NCBI GenBank assembly: GCA_023416515.1
Contig: JAEZHP010000159.1
Coordinates: 1-37,965 of the forward strand
DNA length: 37,965 nucleotides
Direction: 5' to 3'
From: Pseudomonadota bacterium
GTDB lineage: Bacteria > Pseudomonadota > Alphaproteobacteria > Sphingomonadales > Sphingomonadaceae
Shown here: positions 1 through 8,067 of the stretch, in pieces
How positions within the stretch are numbered: the stretch's first letter is position 1
Layout of the letters: the number at the start of each line of letters is the position of its first letter
The notes under the pieces: model-generated
What the model saw: the letters and a program-made list of their open reading frames with translations, nothing else
Database searches by the model: none
Told to the model about the DNA's origin: nothing
Made by a program: the position numbers and the translations under genes

Positions 1-174
1 GCCTTCCTCTCCCCTGGAGGGGAGAGGGTTCAACGCGTTCCGTGCCTCTTCCCGCTCGTCCCACGCCACCACCTGCGCGCCGCTGGCAAGCAGCGCCTCG
101 ACCGTGGCGGCGCCTGAGCGCGCGAGGCCGAGGACGGCATATTTCTTTCCGGAGAAGGCGCGCGCCGTGATCAC
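1..174 (-). CDS. murD: MurD, UDP-N-acetylmuramoylalanine--D-glutamate ligase (N-terminal 58 residues, cut by window edge)
   Basis: This ligase adds D-glutamate to UDP-MurNAc-L-Ala in the cytoplasm. Only the N-terminal Rossmann-like domain is present: the strand KYAVLGLARSGAAT (about residues 11-24) carries the GxxxSG nucleotide-binding loop, followed by a second strand ending VVAWDE. The start is a GTG whose bases overlap the mraY stop as GTGA, a 4-nt overlap typical of this operon. The position directly after mraY is the standard dcw place for murD. Residues about 50-57 (NPLPSRGE) are encoded by a near-perfect palindrome at 6-27, which looks like a small repeat inside the frame. The frame is open to the left edge. 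The gene is too short to be picked out by length alone; identification rests on motif and context. Confidence 0.88.
   Translation of the reverse strand, partial: MITARAFSGKKYAVLGLARSGAATVEALLASGAQVVAWDEREEARNALNPLPSRGEEG
6..27. repeat. Perfect 10-bp inverted repeat inside murD
   Basis: Arms CCTCTCCCCT (6-15) and AGGGGAGAGG (18-27) are separated by only GG. The element lies inside the murD reading frame and keeps it open, adding a Pro/Arg/Glu-rich stretch after the second beta-strand. Short palindromes with CTCTCCCC-type arms are, as I recall, frequent in sphingomonad genomes; that recollection has not been checked here. Confidence 0.7.
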
Positions 175-1241
175 CGCAGCTTCAGCGTGGAGAGCCCGGC
201 GAGCGCAAGCACGAAGGCGATGATCCAGAAGCGGATCACGACGGTCGCCTCGCTCCAGCCCTTCTGCTCGAAATGGTGGTGGATCGGGGCCATCCGGAAC
301 ACCCGGCGGCCGGTGCGTTTGTAGAAGAAGACCTGGATGATGACGCTCATCGCCTCCATCACGAACAGGCCGCCGACGATCCCGAGAACGAATTCGTGCT
401 TGGTCGCCACCGCGATCGCCCCGAGCGCTCCGCCCAGAGCGAGGCTACCGGTGTCGCCCATGAACACCGCCGCCGGCGGCGCGTTGAACCACAGGAAGGC
501 GAGCCCCGCACCGACGATCGCCAGGCACAGGACGGTGAGGTCGCCGGCGCCGAGAACGTGCGGGATTCCGAGATAATTGGCGAAGATCGCGTTGCCGACC
601 AGATAGGAGATGACCACGAAGGCGAGACTCGCGATGATCACCGGCATGGTCGCGAGGCCGTCGAGTCCGTCGGTGAGGTTCACCGCATTGCCCGCGCCGA
701 CGATGACCAGCGCTCCGAAGGGGATGTAGAACCAGCCGAGGTCGACCACCGGCCCCTGGAAGAAGGGCAAATAGACTTCGCCGCCCGCGGACCACACGAT
801 GATCGCCACTCCGATGCCCGCGATCAGGAACTCGAACAGCAGACGCATCCGCGCCGAGACGCCCTTGTGGCTGCGCTTGGTGACCTTGTCGAAGTCGTCG
901 AGGAAACCGATGAGGCCGAAGCCCGCGGTGATGAACAGGCACGCCCACAGATAGGGGTTCTTAAGGTCCATCCACAAAAGCATCGCGACCAGGACCGAGG
1001 TCAGGATCATCAGCCCGCCCATGGTCGGCGTTCCGCGCTTGGCGAGATGAGTGAGCGGACCGTCGTCGCGGATCGGCTGGCCCTTGCCCTGGCGAACTCG
1101 AAGCCAGCCGATGAAGCGCGGCCCAATCAGAAGCCCGACGACGAGCGCCGTCGCGGTCGCTCCGCCGGCACGGAACGTGATGTAGCGGAAGAGATTGAAG
1201 ATGCCTTCGTTACCGAAGAGGTCGGCGAGCAAAAGAAGCAT
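171..1241 (-). CDS. mraY: MraY, phospho-N-acetylmuramoyl-pentapeptide transferase
   Basis: This integral membrane enzyme transfers phospho-MurNAc-pentapeptide from UDP to undecaprenyl phosphate, giving lipid I. The 356-residue length is normal for the family. Family signatures are all visible: the Asp pair D115-D116 in FLDDFDKV, NLTDGLDGL at 188-196, FMGDTGSLALGG from 260, and the triple His H321-H323 in APIHHHFE. About ten hydrophobic segments are spread along the chain. The ATG shares one base with the murF stop (TAATG), and its own stop overlaps the murD GTG, so it sits translationally coupled in the dcw operon. No key residue is missing. Transcription is presumably from the mraZ promoter, as no internal promoter is evident. 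Confidence 0.97.
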   Translation of the reverse strand: MLLLLADLFGNEGIFNLFRYITFRAGGATATALVVGLLIGPRFIGWLRVRQGKGQPIRDDGPLTHLAKRGTPTMGGLMILTSVLVAMLLWMDLKNPYLWACLFITAGFGLIGFLDDFDKVTKRSHKGVSARMRLLFEFLIAGIGVAIIVWSAGGEVYLPFFQGPVVDLGWFYIPFGALVIVGAGNAVNLTDGLDGLATMPVIIASLAFVVISYLVGNAIFANYLGIPHVLGAGDLTVLCLAIVGAGLAFLWFNAPPAAVFMGDTGSLALGGALGAIAVATKHEFVLGIVGGLFVMEAMSVIIQVFFYKRTGRRVFRMAPIHHHFEQKGWSEATVVIRFWIIAFVLALAGLSTLKLR

Positions 1242-2617
1242 TACGGCCTGTCCCCCGCCAGCGCCTCGACGAGCCTGGCGAGCCCCAGCGAATTGGATCC
1301 TTTGACGAGTATCGCGTCGCCGGGGCGGATCGATTGGCGGACGATCTCTGTAGCGGCGGACGCGTCGGCCACATGGGCCAAATCGGCGGACCCGCCAAGC
1401 GCTTTCGCGAGCGGCGCCATCTCCTCGCCGACCAGAATGATCTGTTCGACGCCGGCCGAACGGATCGGCTCGGCCAAAGCGGCGTGGAAGGAGTCCGACT
1501 CCGCCCCCAATTCCTTCATCGATCCGAGCACGGCGATCCTGCGGCCCTGCACCTTCTCGGCGCCGAGCACGGCCAGGGTCGCTGCCATCGAGGCTGGGTT
1601 GGCGTTGTAGCTCTCGTCGATCAGAAGCGCCTCGCCGCCATCGACCGAGATGCGGTGACGCTCGCCCCGCCCCTTCAAGCCGCCGAGCTCGGCCAGGGCG
1701 AGCCCAGCCGCGCCGAGATCGCAGCCCACCGCCTGGACCGCGGCAAGGACCGCGAGCGCGTTAGACACCATGTGCTGACCGGGCTGCGGCAATGTGAAAT
1801 TGACCTGGGTCTCGCCGACCCTGGCGGAAACCATCGTTCCTCGCTCGGCCGGCATCGCATAGGCGGTGTGGACGTCAGCGTCCTTGTCGAGGCCGAACGT
1901 GACGATGCGGCTCGAATGCGGCTGGGCCGCGCCAATGAGGCGGTCGCGATGCGGGCTGTCGAATGGGACGATCGCGACTCCGCCCGGCTCAAGGCCTTCG
2001 AAAATCTCGCCCTTGGCGTCTGCGATAGCCTCGTCGCTGTCGAAGAACTCGCGGTGGGCGCTCGCGATCGCGGTGACGATTGCGACGTGCGGACGCACCA
2101 TCGCGGTCAGCACGCGAAGCTCGCCCGAATGGTTCATGCCCATTTCGAGCACGGCGAACCGCGCGTCGCGGGGCATCCGAGCGAGGCTCAGCGGCACGCC
2201 GGTATGGTTGTTGTAGCTCTTCACTGAGCGGTGCACCCGGCCCGGCTCGCCGCGGTCGAGCGCTGCGAACAGCGCCTCCTTGGTCGTCGTCTTGCCGACC
2301 GAACCGGTGACTCCGATGACCCGGGCGGCGGTGCGGGCGCGAGCCGCGATCCCGAGATCGTTGAGCGCCTCGGTCGTGTCGGGCACCAGAATGTGAGGCG
2401 CGTCGACAGGCTGGCTGACGATCACGCCCGCGGCGCCCGATGCCACCGCCTTGTCGACGAAGCGGTGCCCGTCGGTGGTCTCGCCCTTCAGGGCGATGAA
2501 TAAGTCGCCCTGCCCGATCTCGCGCGAGTCGAAGGCGACGCCGATGACGGAGAAATCGGCGGAAGCAGTGCCGCCGGTCGCCTCGGCGATTTCAGCGGAG
2601 GTCCAGAGCGAGGTCAT
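1241..2617 (-). CDS. murF: MurF, UDP-MurNAc-tripeptide--D-Ala-D-Ala ligase
   Basis: This ATP-dependent Mur ligase adds D-Ala-D-Ala to UDP-MurNAc-tripeptide, completing the soluble precursor. The N-terminal substrate domain holds SREIGQGDLFIALKG. The P-loop GSVGKTT is at about 105-111, NNHTGVPLSLARMP follows, and the C-terminal domain has DESYNANPASM. I start it at the ATG at 2617, which forms an ATGA overlap with the murE stop and gives 458 residues. An in-frame GTG three codons upstream (2626) is possible but breaks the operon's overlap pattern. Its stop shares one base with the mraY ATG. The length is typical for the family. It lies between murE and mraY as in most Gram-negative dcw clusters. 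Confidence 0.96.
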   Translation of the reverse strand: MTSLWTSAEIAEATGGTASADFSVIGVAFDSREIGQGDLFIALKGETTDGHRFVDKAVASGAAGVIVSQPVDAPHILVPDTTEALNDLGIAARARTAARVIGVTGSVGKTTTKEALFAALDRGEPGRVHRSVKSYNNHTGVPLSLARMPRDARFAVLEMGMNHSGELRVLTAMVRPHVAIVTAIASAHREFFDSDEAIADAKGEIFEGLEPGGVAIVPFDSPHRDRLIGAAQPHSSRIVTFGLDKDADVHTAYAMPAERGTMVSARVGETQVNFTLPQPGQHMVSNALAVLAAVQAVGCDLGAAGLALAELGGLKGRGERHRISVDGGEALLIDESYNANPASMAATLAVLGAEKVQGRRIAVLGSMKELGAESDSFHAALAEPIRSAGVEQIILVGEEMAPLAKALGGSADLAHVADASAATEIVRQSIRPGDAILVKGSNSLGLARLVEALAGDRP

Positions 2618-4029
2618 GACGCGCACTCGCGCGCTACGGCGACGTCGTCAAACGGAAGGACCATGTTACCCACAATTTGTCCCTGCTCATGGCCCTTGCC
2701 GGCGAGCAGGATGATGTCGCCCTCGCCCGCCTCGGCGACCGCGGCAGCGATCGCTTCGCGGCGGCCGCCGACCTCGCGCGCCCCGGGAGCGCCGGCGAGG
2801 ATGTCGCGGCGGATCGCGGCGGGATCCTCGCTCCGCGGATTGTCGTCGGTCACGATGACGAGATCGGACAGGCGCTGGGCGACCTCTCCCATTTCCGGCC
2901 GCTTGCCCTGGTCACGGTCGCCGCCCGCGCCGAACACGGTGATCAGTCGTTTCTCGGTATGAGGCCGAAGCGCCTGGATCGCCGCCTCGATCGCGTCGGG
3001 GGTGTGGGCATAGTCGACATAGATCGGTGCCCCGGCGCGGGTGATGACCGCCCGCTCCAGGCGCCCGCGCACCGGGTGGACCCGGCCGAGGCAGGCAAGC
3101 GTGTGAATGAGGTCGCCGCCGGTGGCGACGACGAGACCCGCGGCGGTGAGCGCGTTGGCCGCCTGGTAAGCGCCGATCAGGTTGAGCGTGACCTTGTGGC
3201 GCTTGCCCTCGGCCTCGATGACCATGGTCTGCCCAAGGGGGGTGCGGTCGCGCTCGACGAGGCGCAGCGTCTCGCCCTTCGTGCCCACGGTGATGAGCTT
3301 GAGACCGCGCTCCTGCGCCCGCCTGGCGACCTCGGCCGACTTGGGATCGTCCATCCAGATGATAGCGTGCCCGTCCTGCTCCACCACCTCGCTGAACAGA
3401 CGCATCTTGGCCTCGAAATAGGCCTCCATCGTCCCGTGATAGTCGAGATGGTCGCGGCTGAAATTGGTGAAGGCGGCGGCCTGCACCGGAAGCCCCTCGG
3501 TGCGATATTGCGACAGGCCATGGCTCGACGCTTCGAACGCGGCATGGGTGATGCCCATCTTGGCGAGACCCGCCATGTTCGACAGGAAGGTGACGATGTC
3601 GGGCGTGGTCAGCCCGGTCGTGACCTGGTCGTCGGCCGTGGTCACTCCCAGGGTGCCGATGCTGGCCGAAGGGTGTCCTGCCATCCGCCACAACTGGCGG
3701 GTCAGCTCGACGTTGGATGTCTTGCCGTTCGTCCCGGTGACCGCGATTACCGTCTTCGGGAACGGCTTGAAGAATCGCGCCGCGAGCTGGGCGAATGCCT
3801 GGCGAGGCTCGGCGGCGGCGATGTGAAGCGCGCCTTCGACATTCGCTTCCGGCCGCGCGACGACCGCGATCGCTCCGGAGCGGACCGCGTCAGCGATGAA
3901 ATCCTCGCCGTTGAAGCGCTCGCCCAGGAAGGCTCCGAAGATCGTGCCGGGCGCGACCTTGCGATGGTCGATCGCGAAACCGGTGACCGACGCGGTCTCG
4001 CTACCGCCGGTCAGCGCTCCCAGGCGCAT
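2614..4029 (-). CDS. murE: MurE, UDP-MurNAc-L-Ala-D-Glu--meso-diaminopimelate ligase
   Basis: This ligase adds the third amino acid to the peptidoglycan stem peptide. The P-loop GTNGKTS is at 99-105, the central-domain stretch TTGLTTPD at about 137-144 and the carbamylated-Lys region YFEAKMRLF at 204-212. The substrate-selecting motif DNPR (396-399, inside DDNPRSEDP) indicates meso-diaminopimelate rather than lysine, as expected for a Gram-negative. At 471 residues it is a little shorter than the E. coli enzyme but complete. The ATG shares one base with the ftsI stop (TGATG), and the stop overlaps the murF ATG (ATGA). Confidence 0.97.
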   Translation of the reverse strand: MRLGALTGGSETASVTGFAIDHRKVAPGTIFGAFLGERFNGEDFIADAVRSGAIAVVARPEANVEGALHIAAAEPRQAFAQLAARFFKPFPKTVIAVTGTNGKTSNVELTRQLWRMAGHPSASIGTLGVTTADDQVTTGLTTPDIVTFLSNMAGLAKMGITHAAFEASSHGLSQYRTEGLPVQAAAFTNFSRDHLDYHGTMEAYFEAKMRLFSEVVEQDGHAIIWMDDPKSAEVARRAQERGLKLITVGTKGETLRLVERDRTPLGQTMVIEAEGKRHKVTLNLIGAYQAANALTAAGLVVATGGDLIHTLACLGRVHPVRGRLERAVITRAGAPIYVDYAHTPDAIEAAIQALRPHTEKRLITVFGAGGDRDQGKRPEMGEVAQRLSDLVIVTDDNPRSEDPAAIRRDILAGAPGAREVGGRREAIAAAVAEAGEGDIILLAGKGHEQGQIVGNMVLPFDDVAVARECAS

Positions 4030-5711
4030 CAGTCTGCCGCACCCTGCACCAGATGAGCGATGTCTGAGACATCGATGTCACGGGTTGCCGACGGAGTCAC
4101 TCCGAGCAGCGCTCCGGTACGGGCGATGACCCGCGAGACGACTGGAGCCGCGGTGTAGGCGGCGGTGGTCTGGCCGAGATTGGCCTCGGTGCGTTCGGGA
4201 GCGTCCAGCATGACGACCACCACATAGCGCGGCCGGTCCATCGGGAAAGCCGCTGCGAAGGTCGAAACGTTCACTGATCGCGAATAGCCACCGACTCCCG
4301 GCTTTTCGGCGGTTCCGGTCTTGCCGCCGACCCGGAAGCCCTGGGCTTCTGCGCGTCGGCCGCTGCCGTTGGTGACGATCAGTCGAAGCATCTGGCGCAT
4401 CCGCCGGCTGGTTTCCGGTGTGAACACGCGCTCGCCCGCGGGAACCTGCGAAGGCGAGCGGTGCAAAAGGGTCGCCGGACGCCACAGGCCGCCATTGACC
4501 AGGGCCGCATAGGCATTGGCGAGATGGAGCGGAGTGACCGCGATCCCGTGGCCGAAGCTCGAGGTGAGCAAGGTGGGCCGGGTCCATTCCCGCGGGTAGA
4601 GCGGCCGCTGGCGCTCGCGAAGCTCGAGGGTCGGCGCCTCGTTCAGGTGGAGGGCCCGAAAGGTCGCGTCCAGCCGCTGGGCGCCGAGCCGCTCCGCGAT
4701 GCGTGCGGTGGCGACGTTGGAAGACTTGGTCAGGATCTCGGGCACGCTCAGGGCGCGGCCGGCCGGATGGCTGTCGCCGATGCGGTGGCGGCCGACCATC
4801 AGCGGAGTCATCGTGTCCCAATATTCGCTCGGGCGGGTGACTCCAGCGTCGAGGGCGGCGGCGACGGTCAGCGGCTTGAAGGTAGAGCCCAGCTCATAGA
4901 CGCTCTGGGTCACGTTGTTCCGGCGGCCGTCATTGCTGCCCTGGCCGGGCACGTTCGGGTTGAAGCCCGGTGCGGAGGCCATCGCGACCAGCTCGCCGGT
5001 GTCGACGTCCAGGACGATTCCGGTGCCGCCGATCGCGCGCATCTCGGTCATCGCCCAACCCAGCTCGGATTCCATGGCCGCCTGCACCCGGCTGTCGATC
5101 GACAGCGCGAGCGGCTGAGCGCGGCCCGCCTCGCCGAGCAGGGTGTCCTCGAGCGAGCGTTCGAGGCCTGCGACTCCGCGGCCGCTGTCGTCGAGCCAGC
5201 CGAGCAGGTGAGCACCGAGCGCAGCCTGCGGATAGAGGCGCGTCGGTTCCTGGGTGAAGGTGATTCCCGGGTCGCCGAGCGCGTTCACCGCCTCGACGAG
5301 TTCAGCGTCGGCGCGCCGGCGAAGATAGGTGAAGTTCACGTTGCGCTGGAGCTGGTTGAGATACCATTCGGCGCTCTGCTCGGGCATCAGCTCGTTGAGA
5401 CGGGCGGCGAGCTCGACCTTGTCGCCGATGATGTTGCGCGGCTGGACGCCGATCGCCCACGCCTCGATCGTGGTCGCAAGCACGACTCCGTTACGGTCGA
5501 CGATGTCGCCGCGCGGCGGGAGGGTCGCCGCCGCCGCGGTCCGTCCGCCGGTGTCGGAGAAGATATGGAGCTGCGCCAGCCGGGCGCCGATCAGGAACAC
5601 CGCGCCTGCGAACAGAAGCAGAACTAGCATCAGCCGGTCGTAGGCGATGCCCCCCTGCTCTTCCTTCTGATTTTCGGCAGCCGGCAGAACATGCGCGGCG
5701 AGTGTCGCCAT
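4029..5711 (-). CDS. ftsI: FtsI (PBP3), septal peptidoglycan transpeptidase
   Basis: This is a class B penicillin-binding protein that crosslinks septal peptidoglycan at the divisome. One membrane anchor lies at about 27-45 (LMLVLLLFAGAVFLIGARL), followed by the pedestal domain with the PPRGDIVDRNG motif near 65-75. The three catalytic boxes are intact: S276-TF-K279, S330-S-N332 and K464-T-G466. The 560-residue length is normal. The ATG overlaps the stop of the FtsL-like gene by one base (TAATG). No ftsW or ftsQ is in the window; they would be expected beyond the left edge. Beta-lactam sensitivity determinants cannot be judged from sequence alone. Confidence 0.97.
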   Translation of the reverse strand: MATLAAHVLPAAENQKEEQGGIAYDRLMLVLLLFAGAVFLIGARLAQLHIFSDTGGRTAAAATLPPRGDIVDRNGVVLATTIEAWAIGVQPRNIIGDKVELAARLNELMPEQSAEWYLNQLQRNVNFTYLRRRADAELVEAVNALGDPGITFTQEPTRLYPQAALGAHLLGWLDDSGRGVAGLERSLEDTLLGEAGRAQPLALSIDSRVQAAMESELGWAMTEMRAIGGTGIVLDVDTGELVAMASAPGFNPNVPGQGSNDGRRNNVTQSVYELGSTFKPLTVAAALDAGVTRPSEYWDTMTPLMVGRHRIGDSHPAGRALSVPEILTKSSNVATARIAERLGAQRLDATFRALHLNEAPTLELRERQRPLYPREWTRPTLLTSSFGHGIAVTPLHLANAYAALVNGGLWRPATLLHRSPSQVPAGERVFTPETSRRMRQMLRLIVTNGSGRRAEAQGFRVGGKTGTAEKPGVGGYSRSVNVSTFAAAFPMDRPRYVVVVMLDAPERTEANLGQTTAAYTAAPVVSRVIARTGALLGVTPSATRDIDVSDIAHLVQGAAD

Positions 5712-6373
5712 TAGCGACCCTCGCCGCCCGCGGTCGGCCGGCTTTCGCTGCGTTCACGGGCCGACAGCTCGCGCAGCGTTCGCTCGTTGAGGAGCGAGGC
5801 GGCGCGCGTCGTGGCGCGTTGCGGCGGGGTCGCTGACCGCGAAGAAGGAGTGGCTTGCGCCGCTGCCGGCCGCGCTTCCGCCGGGGCCGAGGCGCGGGTC
5901 ACCGACGCCTGGCGGAGCAGAGGCTGCTGCGCGGTGCGCGGCTGCGAAGCTACGGTCACCGCCGGCCGCGCGGGAGTGGACGCGGCCGACGGCGCCGAAG
6001 CCTGGACGACTCGAGGCATGTTGGGAGCGGGCTGCGGCGCGTCCGCCATCCGGACCGGCGCCTCCATCGGCGAGGCCCGGGACGGCAGCTCGAGCTGCGC
6101 CAGAGTCACTTCGCTCTCGAGGAACTGGCCGGCCGAGGGCGCGGTGAAGCCGAAATCGGCCGATGCCCAATGCTGAAGCTGATGAACCCGGCCGCGAGTC
6201 TCGAGCTCCGTGTTGAGCGTGCGGATCGACTGCTTAATCTGGACGATACGCGAGTCGAGCTGGGCAAGCTCGGCGCGCTCCGAAGCGACGCTCAGCGAGA
6301 ACATGTAGCAAGTGAGCGCGGCGGCGCCGATCCCGGCGACCCAGCCGACCGACTTGAAGCTCCTGGCGCTCAT
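5711..6373 (-). CDS. ftsL: FtsL-like divisome protein with long Ala/Pro-rich tail
   Basis: This 220-residue bitopic protein lies in the exact ftsL slot between rsmH and ftsI. It has a short basic N-terminus, one membrane span at about 10-30, and a heptad-like helix at about 31-66 (ERAELAQLDSRIVQIKQS) that fits the FtsL/FtsB coiled coil. The stretch HWASADFGFTAPSAGQ near 68-83 matches the post-coil turn of FtsL proteins. From about residue 100 on it is low-complexity Ala/Pro/Arg/Ser sequence, making it roughly twice the usual FtsL length. Sequence identity in this family is low, so the name rests on topology and position. ATGA overlap with rsmH upstream and TAATG with ftsI downstream indicate coupled translation. 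Confidence 0.8.
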   Translation of the reverse strand: MSARSFKSVGWVAGIGAAALTCYMFSLSVASERAELAQLDSRIVQIKQSIRTLNTELETRGRVHQLQHWASADFGFTAPSAGQFLESEVTLAQLELPSRASPMEAPVRMADAPQPAPNMPRVVQASAPSAASTPARPAVTVASQPRTAQQPLLRQASVTRASAPAEARPAAAQATPSSRSATPPQRATTRAASLLNERTLRELSARERSESRPTAGGEGR

Positions 6374-7353
6374 GCGTGCCTCCCTTTGGTATTCGATGCC
6401 CGGGCCGGCGCTGCGGTGCGCCGTGCAGCGCGCAGCGTCGCGGAACGCGCGCGCGGATTGCGTTGGATTTCTGCGTCCGATGGGCGAACCGCCTTCGCCA
6501 CCGCCTCGAAGGTCGGCGCCGGGCCGGCCTTGGCCTCCGGCAGGTGGCGCGATCCGCTCCCGGCCGCGCCGCTCCGCTCCTTGAGGAAGCGCTTGACGAT
6601 GCGGTCCTCCAAGCTGTGGAAGGTCACCACCGCGAGGCGGCCTCCCGGCTTCAAGACCTGCTCGGCCGCCTCGAGGCCTTCCTCGAGCTCGGCAAGCTCC
6701 TCGTTCACCGCGATTCGAAGCGCTTGGAAAGTGCGCGTCGCCGGGTCCTTCTTGATTCCGGGATGATGGCCGAGAGCCCTGCGAACCACGTCGGCGAGAG
6801 CGCCGGTGCGGGTGATCGGCCGAGCGGCGACGATCGCACGGGCAACGCGGCGCGACTGCTTCTCCTCGCCATAATGGTAGAGGATGTCGGCGAGCTCGCT
6901 TTCCTCGGCCTCGTTGACGATGTCGGCTGCGCTTCTGCCCTCGCGACCCATACGCATGTCGAGCGGGCCGTCGGACTGGAAGGAGAAGCCGCGCTCGGCC
7001 TGGTCGAGCTGCATCGACGAGACGCCGATATCGAGCGTGACCCCGTCAACTTCGTTCACGCCGCGGTCGGCAAGCGCCTGGCGCATCCGGGAAAAACGCT
7101 CCGGAACCAGCGCCAGGCGCCCCCCGCTGGCGGCCGCGATACGCTCTCCGCTCTCGATCGCCAGGGGGTCGCGGTCGAAAGCGAAGACACGGGCCGCCCC
7201 ACAATCGAGCATGACCTTGCTGTAGCCACCGGCGCCGAAGGTGCCGTCGACATGAGTCTCGCCGGGGGCGATGGCGAGCGCGTCCATGACTTCGTCGATA
7301 AGCACCGGCACATGCGGCGCCGAATTGTCGTTGGAGAAGGTGACGGGGCTCAT
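6370..7353 (-). CDS. rsmH: RsmH (MraW), 16S rRNA m4C1402 methyltransferase
   Basis: This SAM-dependent enzyme methylates N4 of C1402 in 16S rRNA. The conserved N-terminus HVPVLIDEVMDAL (14-26) is followed by the SAM-binding loop VDGTFGAGGYS (35-45), FAFDRDP, and the MDMRMG-type stretch (PLDMRMG) preceded by DIGVSSMQLD. The C-terminus has FHSLEDRIVKRF. I start it at the ATG at 7353 (327 residues), because this forms an ATGA overlap with mraZ; the frame stays open 28 codons upstream but that extension is antisense-like low-complexity sequence inside mraZ. It is the second gene of the dcw operon, as usual. Confidence 0.97.
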   Translation of the reverse strand: MSPVTFSNDNSAPHVPVLIDEVMDALAIAPGETHVDGTFGAGGYSKVMLDCGAARVFAFDRDPLAIESGERIAAASGGRLALVPERFSRMRQALADRGVNEVDGVTLDIGVSSMQLDQAERGFSFQSDGPLDMRMGREGRSAADIVNEAEESELADILYHYGEEKQSRRVARAIVAARPITRTGALADVVRRALGHHPGIKKDPATRTFQALRIAVNEELAELEEGLEAAEQVLKPGGRLAVVTFHSLEDRIVKRFLKERSGAAGSGSRHLPEAKAGPAPTFEAVAKAVRPSDAEIQRNPRARSATLRAARRTAAPARASNTKGRHA

Positions 7354-7820
7354 TCGACGCCCCTTTCCTCGATGAGGTCCGCGGCGACCGCGCGGATCGC
7401 GGCGGCCTCGCAGGTCAGCGCGATCTGCGGGTTCCACAGCTGGAACTCGCCGCCCATTCCGACGAACATGGCAAGCTCGTCGATGCCCGCGCGCTTCTTG
7501 AGGCGCGGCGGCAGGATGATGCGGCCGGACGTGTCGTAGGGGGTGTCGACGGTGCCGGCGAACAGGCTCGCCTGCATCTCGAGCTCCGCGAGCGGGTCCG
7601 GATTTTCGCCCAGGCGCCTCTCGGCCTTGTCCTGCATCACCGCGGAATAGTTGGCGTCATAACCGACCAGGCATTGGAAGCTCGGATGCGGGCTGAGGAC
7701 GAGAACCTTCTCGTCGGAGCGGCGCTCGATCTTCTGGCGGATGAACGCGGGAACCGACAGACGCCCCTTGGCGTCGATCGCGTTCAGCGCGCTTCCCCTG
7801 AAGAGATGCTCCCGTTCCAC
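7350..7820 (-). CDS. mraZ: MraZ, transcriptional regulator of the dcw cluster
   Basis: MraZ is a nucleoid-associated ring-forming repressor made of two SpoVT/AbrB-like halves. Both DNA-contact motifs are intact: DAKGR at 16-20 (inside LNAIDAKGRLSVPA) and DTSGR at 96-100 (before IILPPRLKKRAGI). The C-terminus has FVGMGGEFQLWNP. I start it at the GTG at 7820 (156 residues), where the family homology begins and a GGGGA lies 12-16 nt upstream. An in-frame ATG at 7871 would add 17 poorly conserved residues. The stop overlaps rsmH (ATGA). The upstream region holds an array of G-runs with exact 10-bp spacing, the expected MraZ target, so autoregulation is likely. Confidence 0.93.
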   Translation of the reverse strand: MEREHLFRGSALNAIDAKGRLSVPAFIRQKIERRSDEKVLVLSPHPSFQCLVGYDANYSAVMQDKAERRLGENPDPLAELEMQASLFAGTVDTPYDTSGRIILPPRLKKRAGIDELAMFVGMGGEFQLWNPQIALTCEAAAIRAVAADLIEERGVE

Positions 7821-7948
7821 TGACGCCCCAGATCCCCAAACATGGGGCCGTCCCTCAGCGGTCGCACGCATCCGTGCGGCCGCAGCCGTCAGTTCACGAT
7901 GATCGGGAACAGCCCCTGACTAGCAATTGGGGATTACCCCAAAAGGCG

Positions 7949-7994
7949 TGGGGATGAAAGGGGTTTTCATGGGTTTTTTGGGGATTTGATGGGC
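7949..7994 (+). promoter_or_regulatory. MraZ-box array: five G-runs at exact 10-bp spacing
   Basis: On the plus strand five GGG/GGGG runs end at 7953, 7963, 7973, 7983 and 7993, all exactly 10 bp apart; four of the five are preceded by T (the second by A). In E. coli, MraZ binds TGGGN repeats separated by 5 nt, the same 10-bp period, usually three copies. A sixth TGGGG at 7928-7932 is offset by 21 bp. The array lies about 130 bp upstream of the mraZ GTG, so MraZ very probably binds here to control the operon. Relative to mraZ transcription the runs read as C-runs. Confidence 0.82.
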
Positions 7995-8039
7995 AAAGAC
8001 TGCGCGCGAGACTATGTTTCTACTATGTTCCCGTTCTCT

Positions 8040-8054
8040 GTTCTTCAGCTGTTC
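8040..8054 (+). promoter_or_regulatory. Candidate LexA box (GTTC-N7-GTTC) upstream of mraZ
   Basis: GTTC at 8040-8043 and GTTC at 8051-8054 are separated by exactly seven bases. This direct repeat is the known LexA target form in alphaproteobacteria. Two further GTTC words lie at 8027-8030 and 8033-8036. It sits about 220 bp upstream of the mraZ start. Roughly one such 8-base pattern is expected by chance in a window of this size, so placement in the dcw control region is the main support. Confidence 0.45.
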
Positions 8055-8067
8055 ACGTGCGCAACCC

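Noticed and set aside
273..1610. A 445-codon frame opposite mraY and murF
   Set aside because: It overlaps two certain genes, has biased low-complexity composition and no recognisable motif.
2677..4056. A 459-codon frame opposite murE
   Set aside because: It is antisense to a certain gene with all its catalytic motifs, so it is a shadow.
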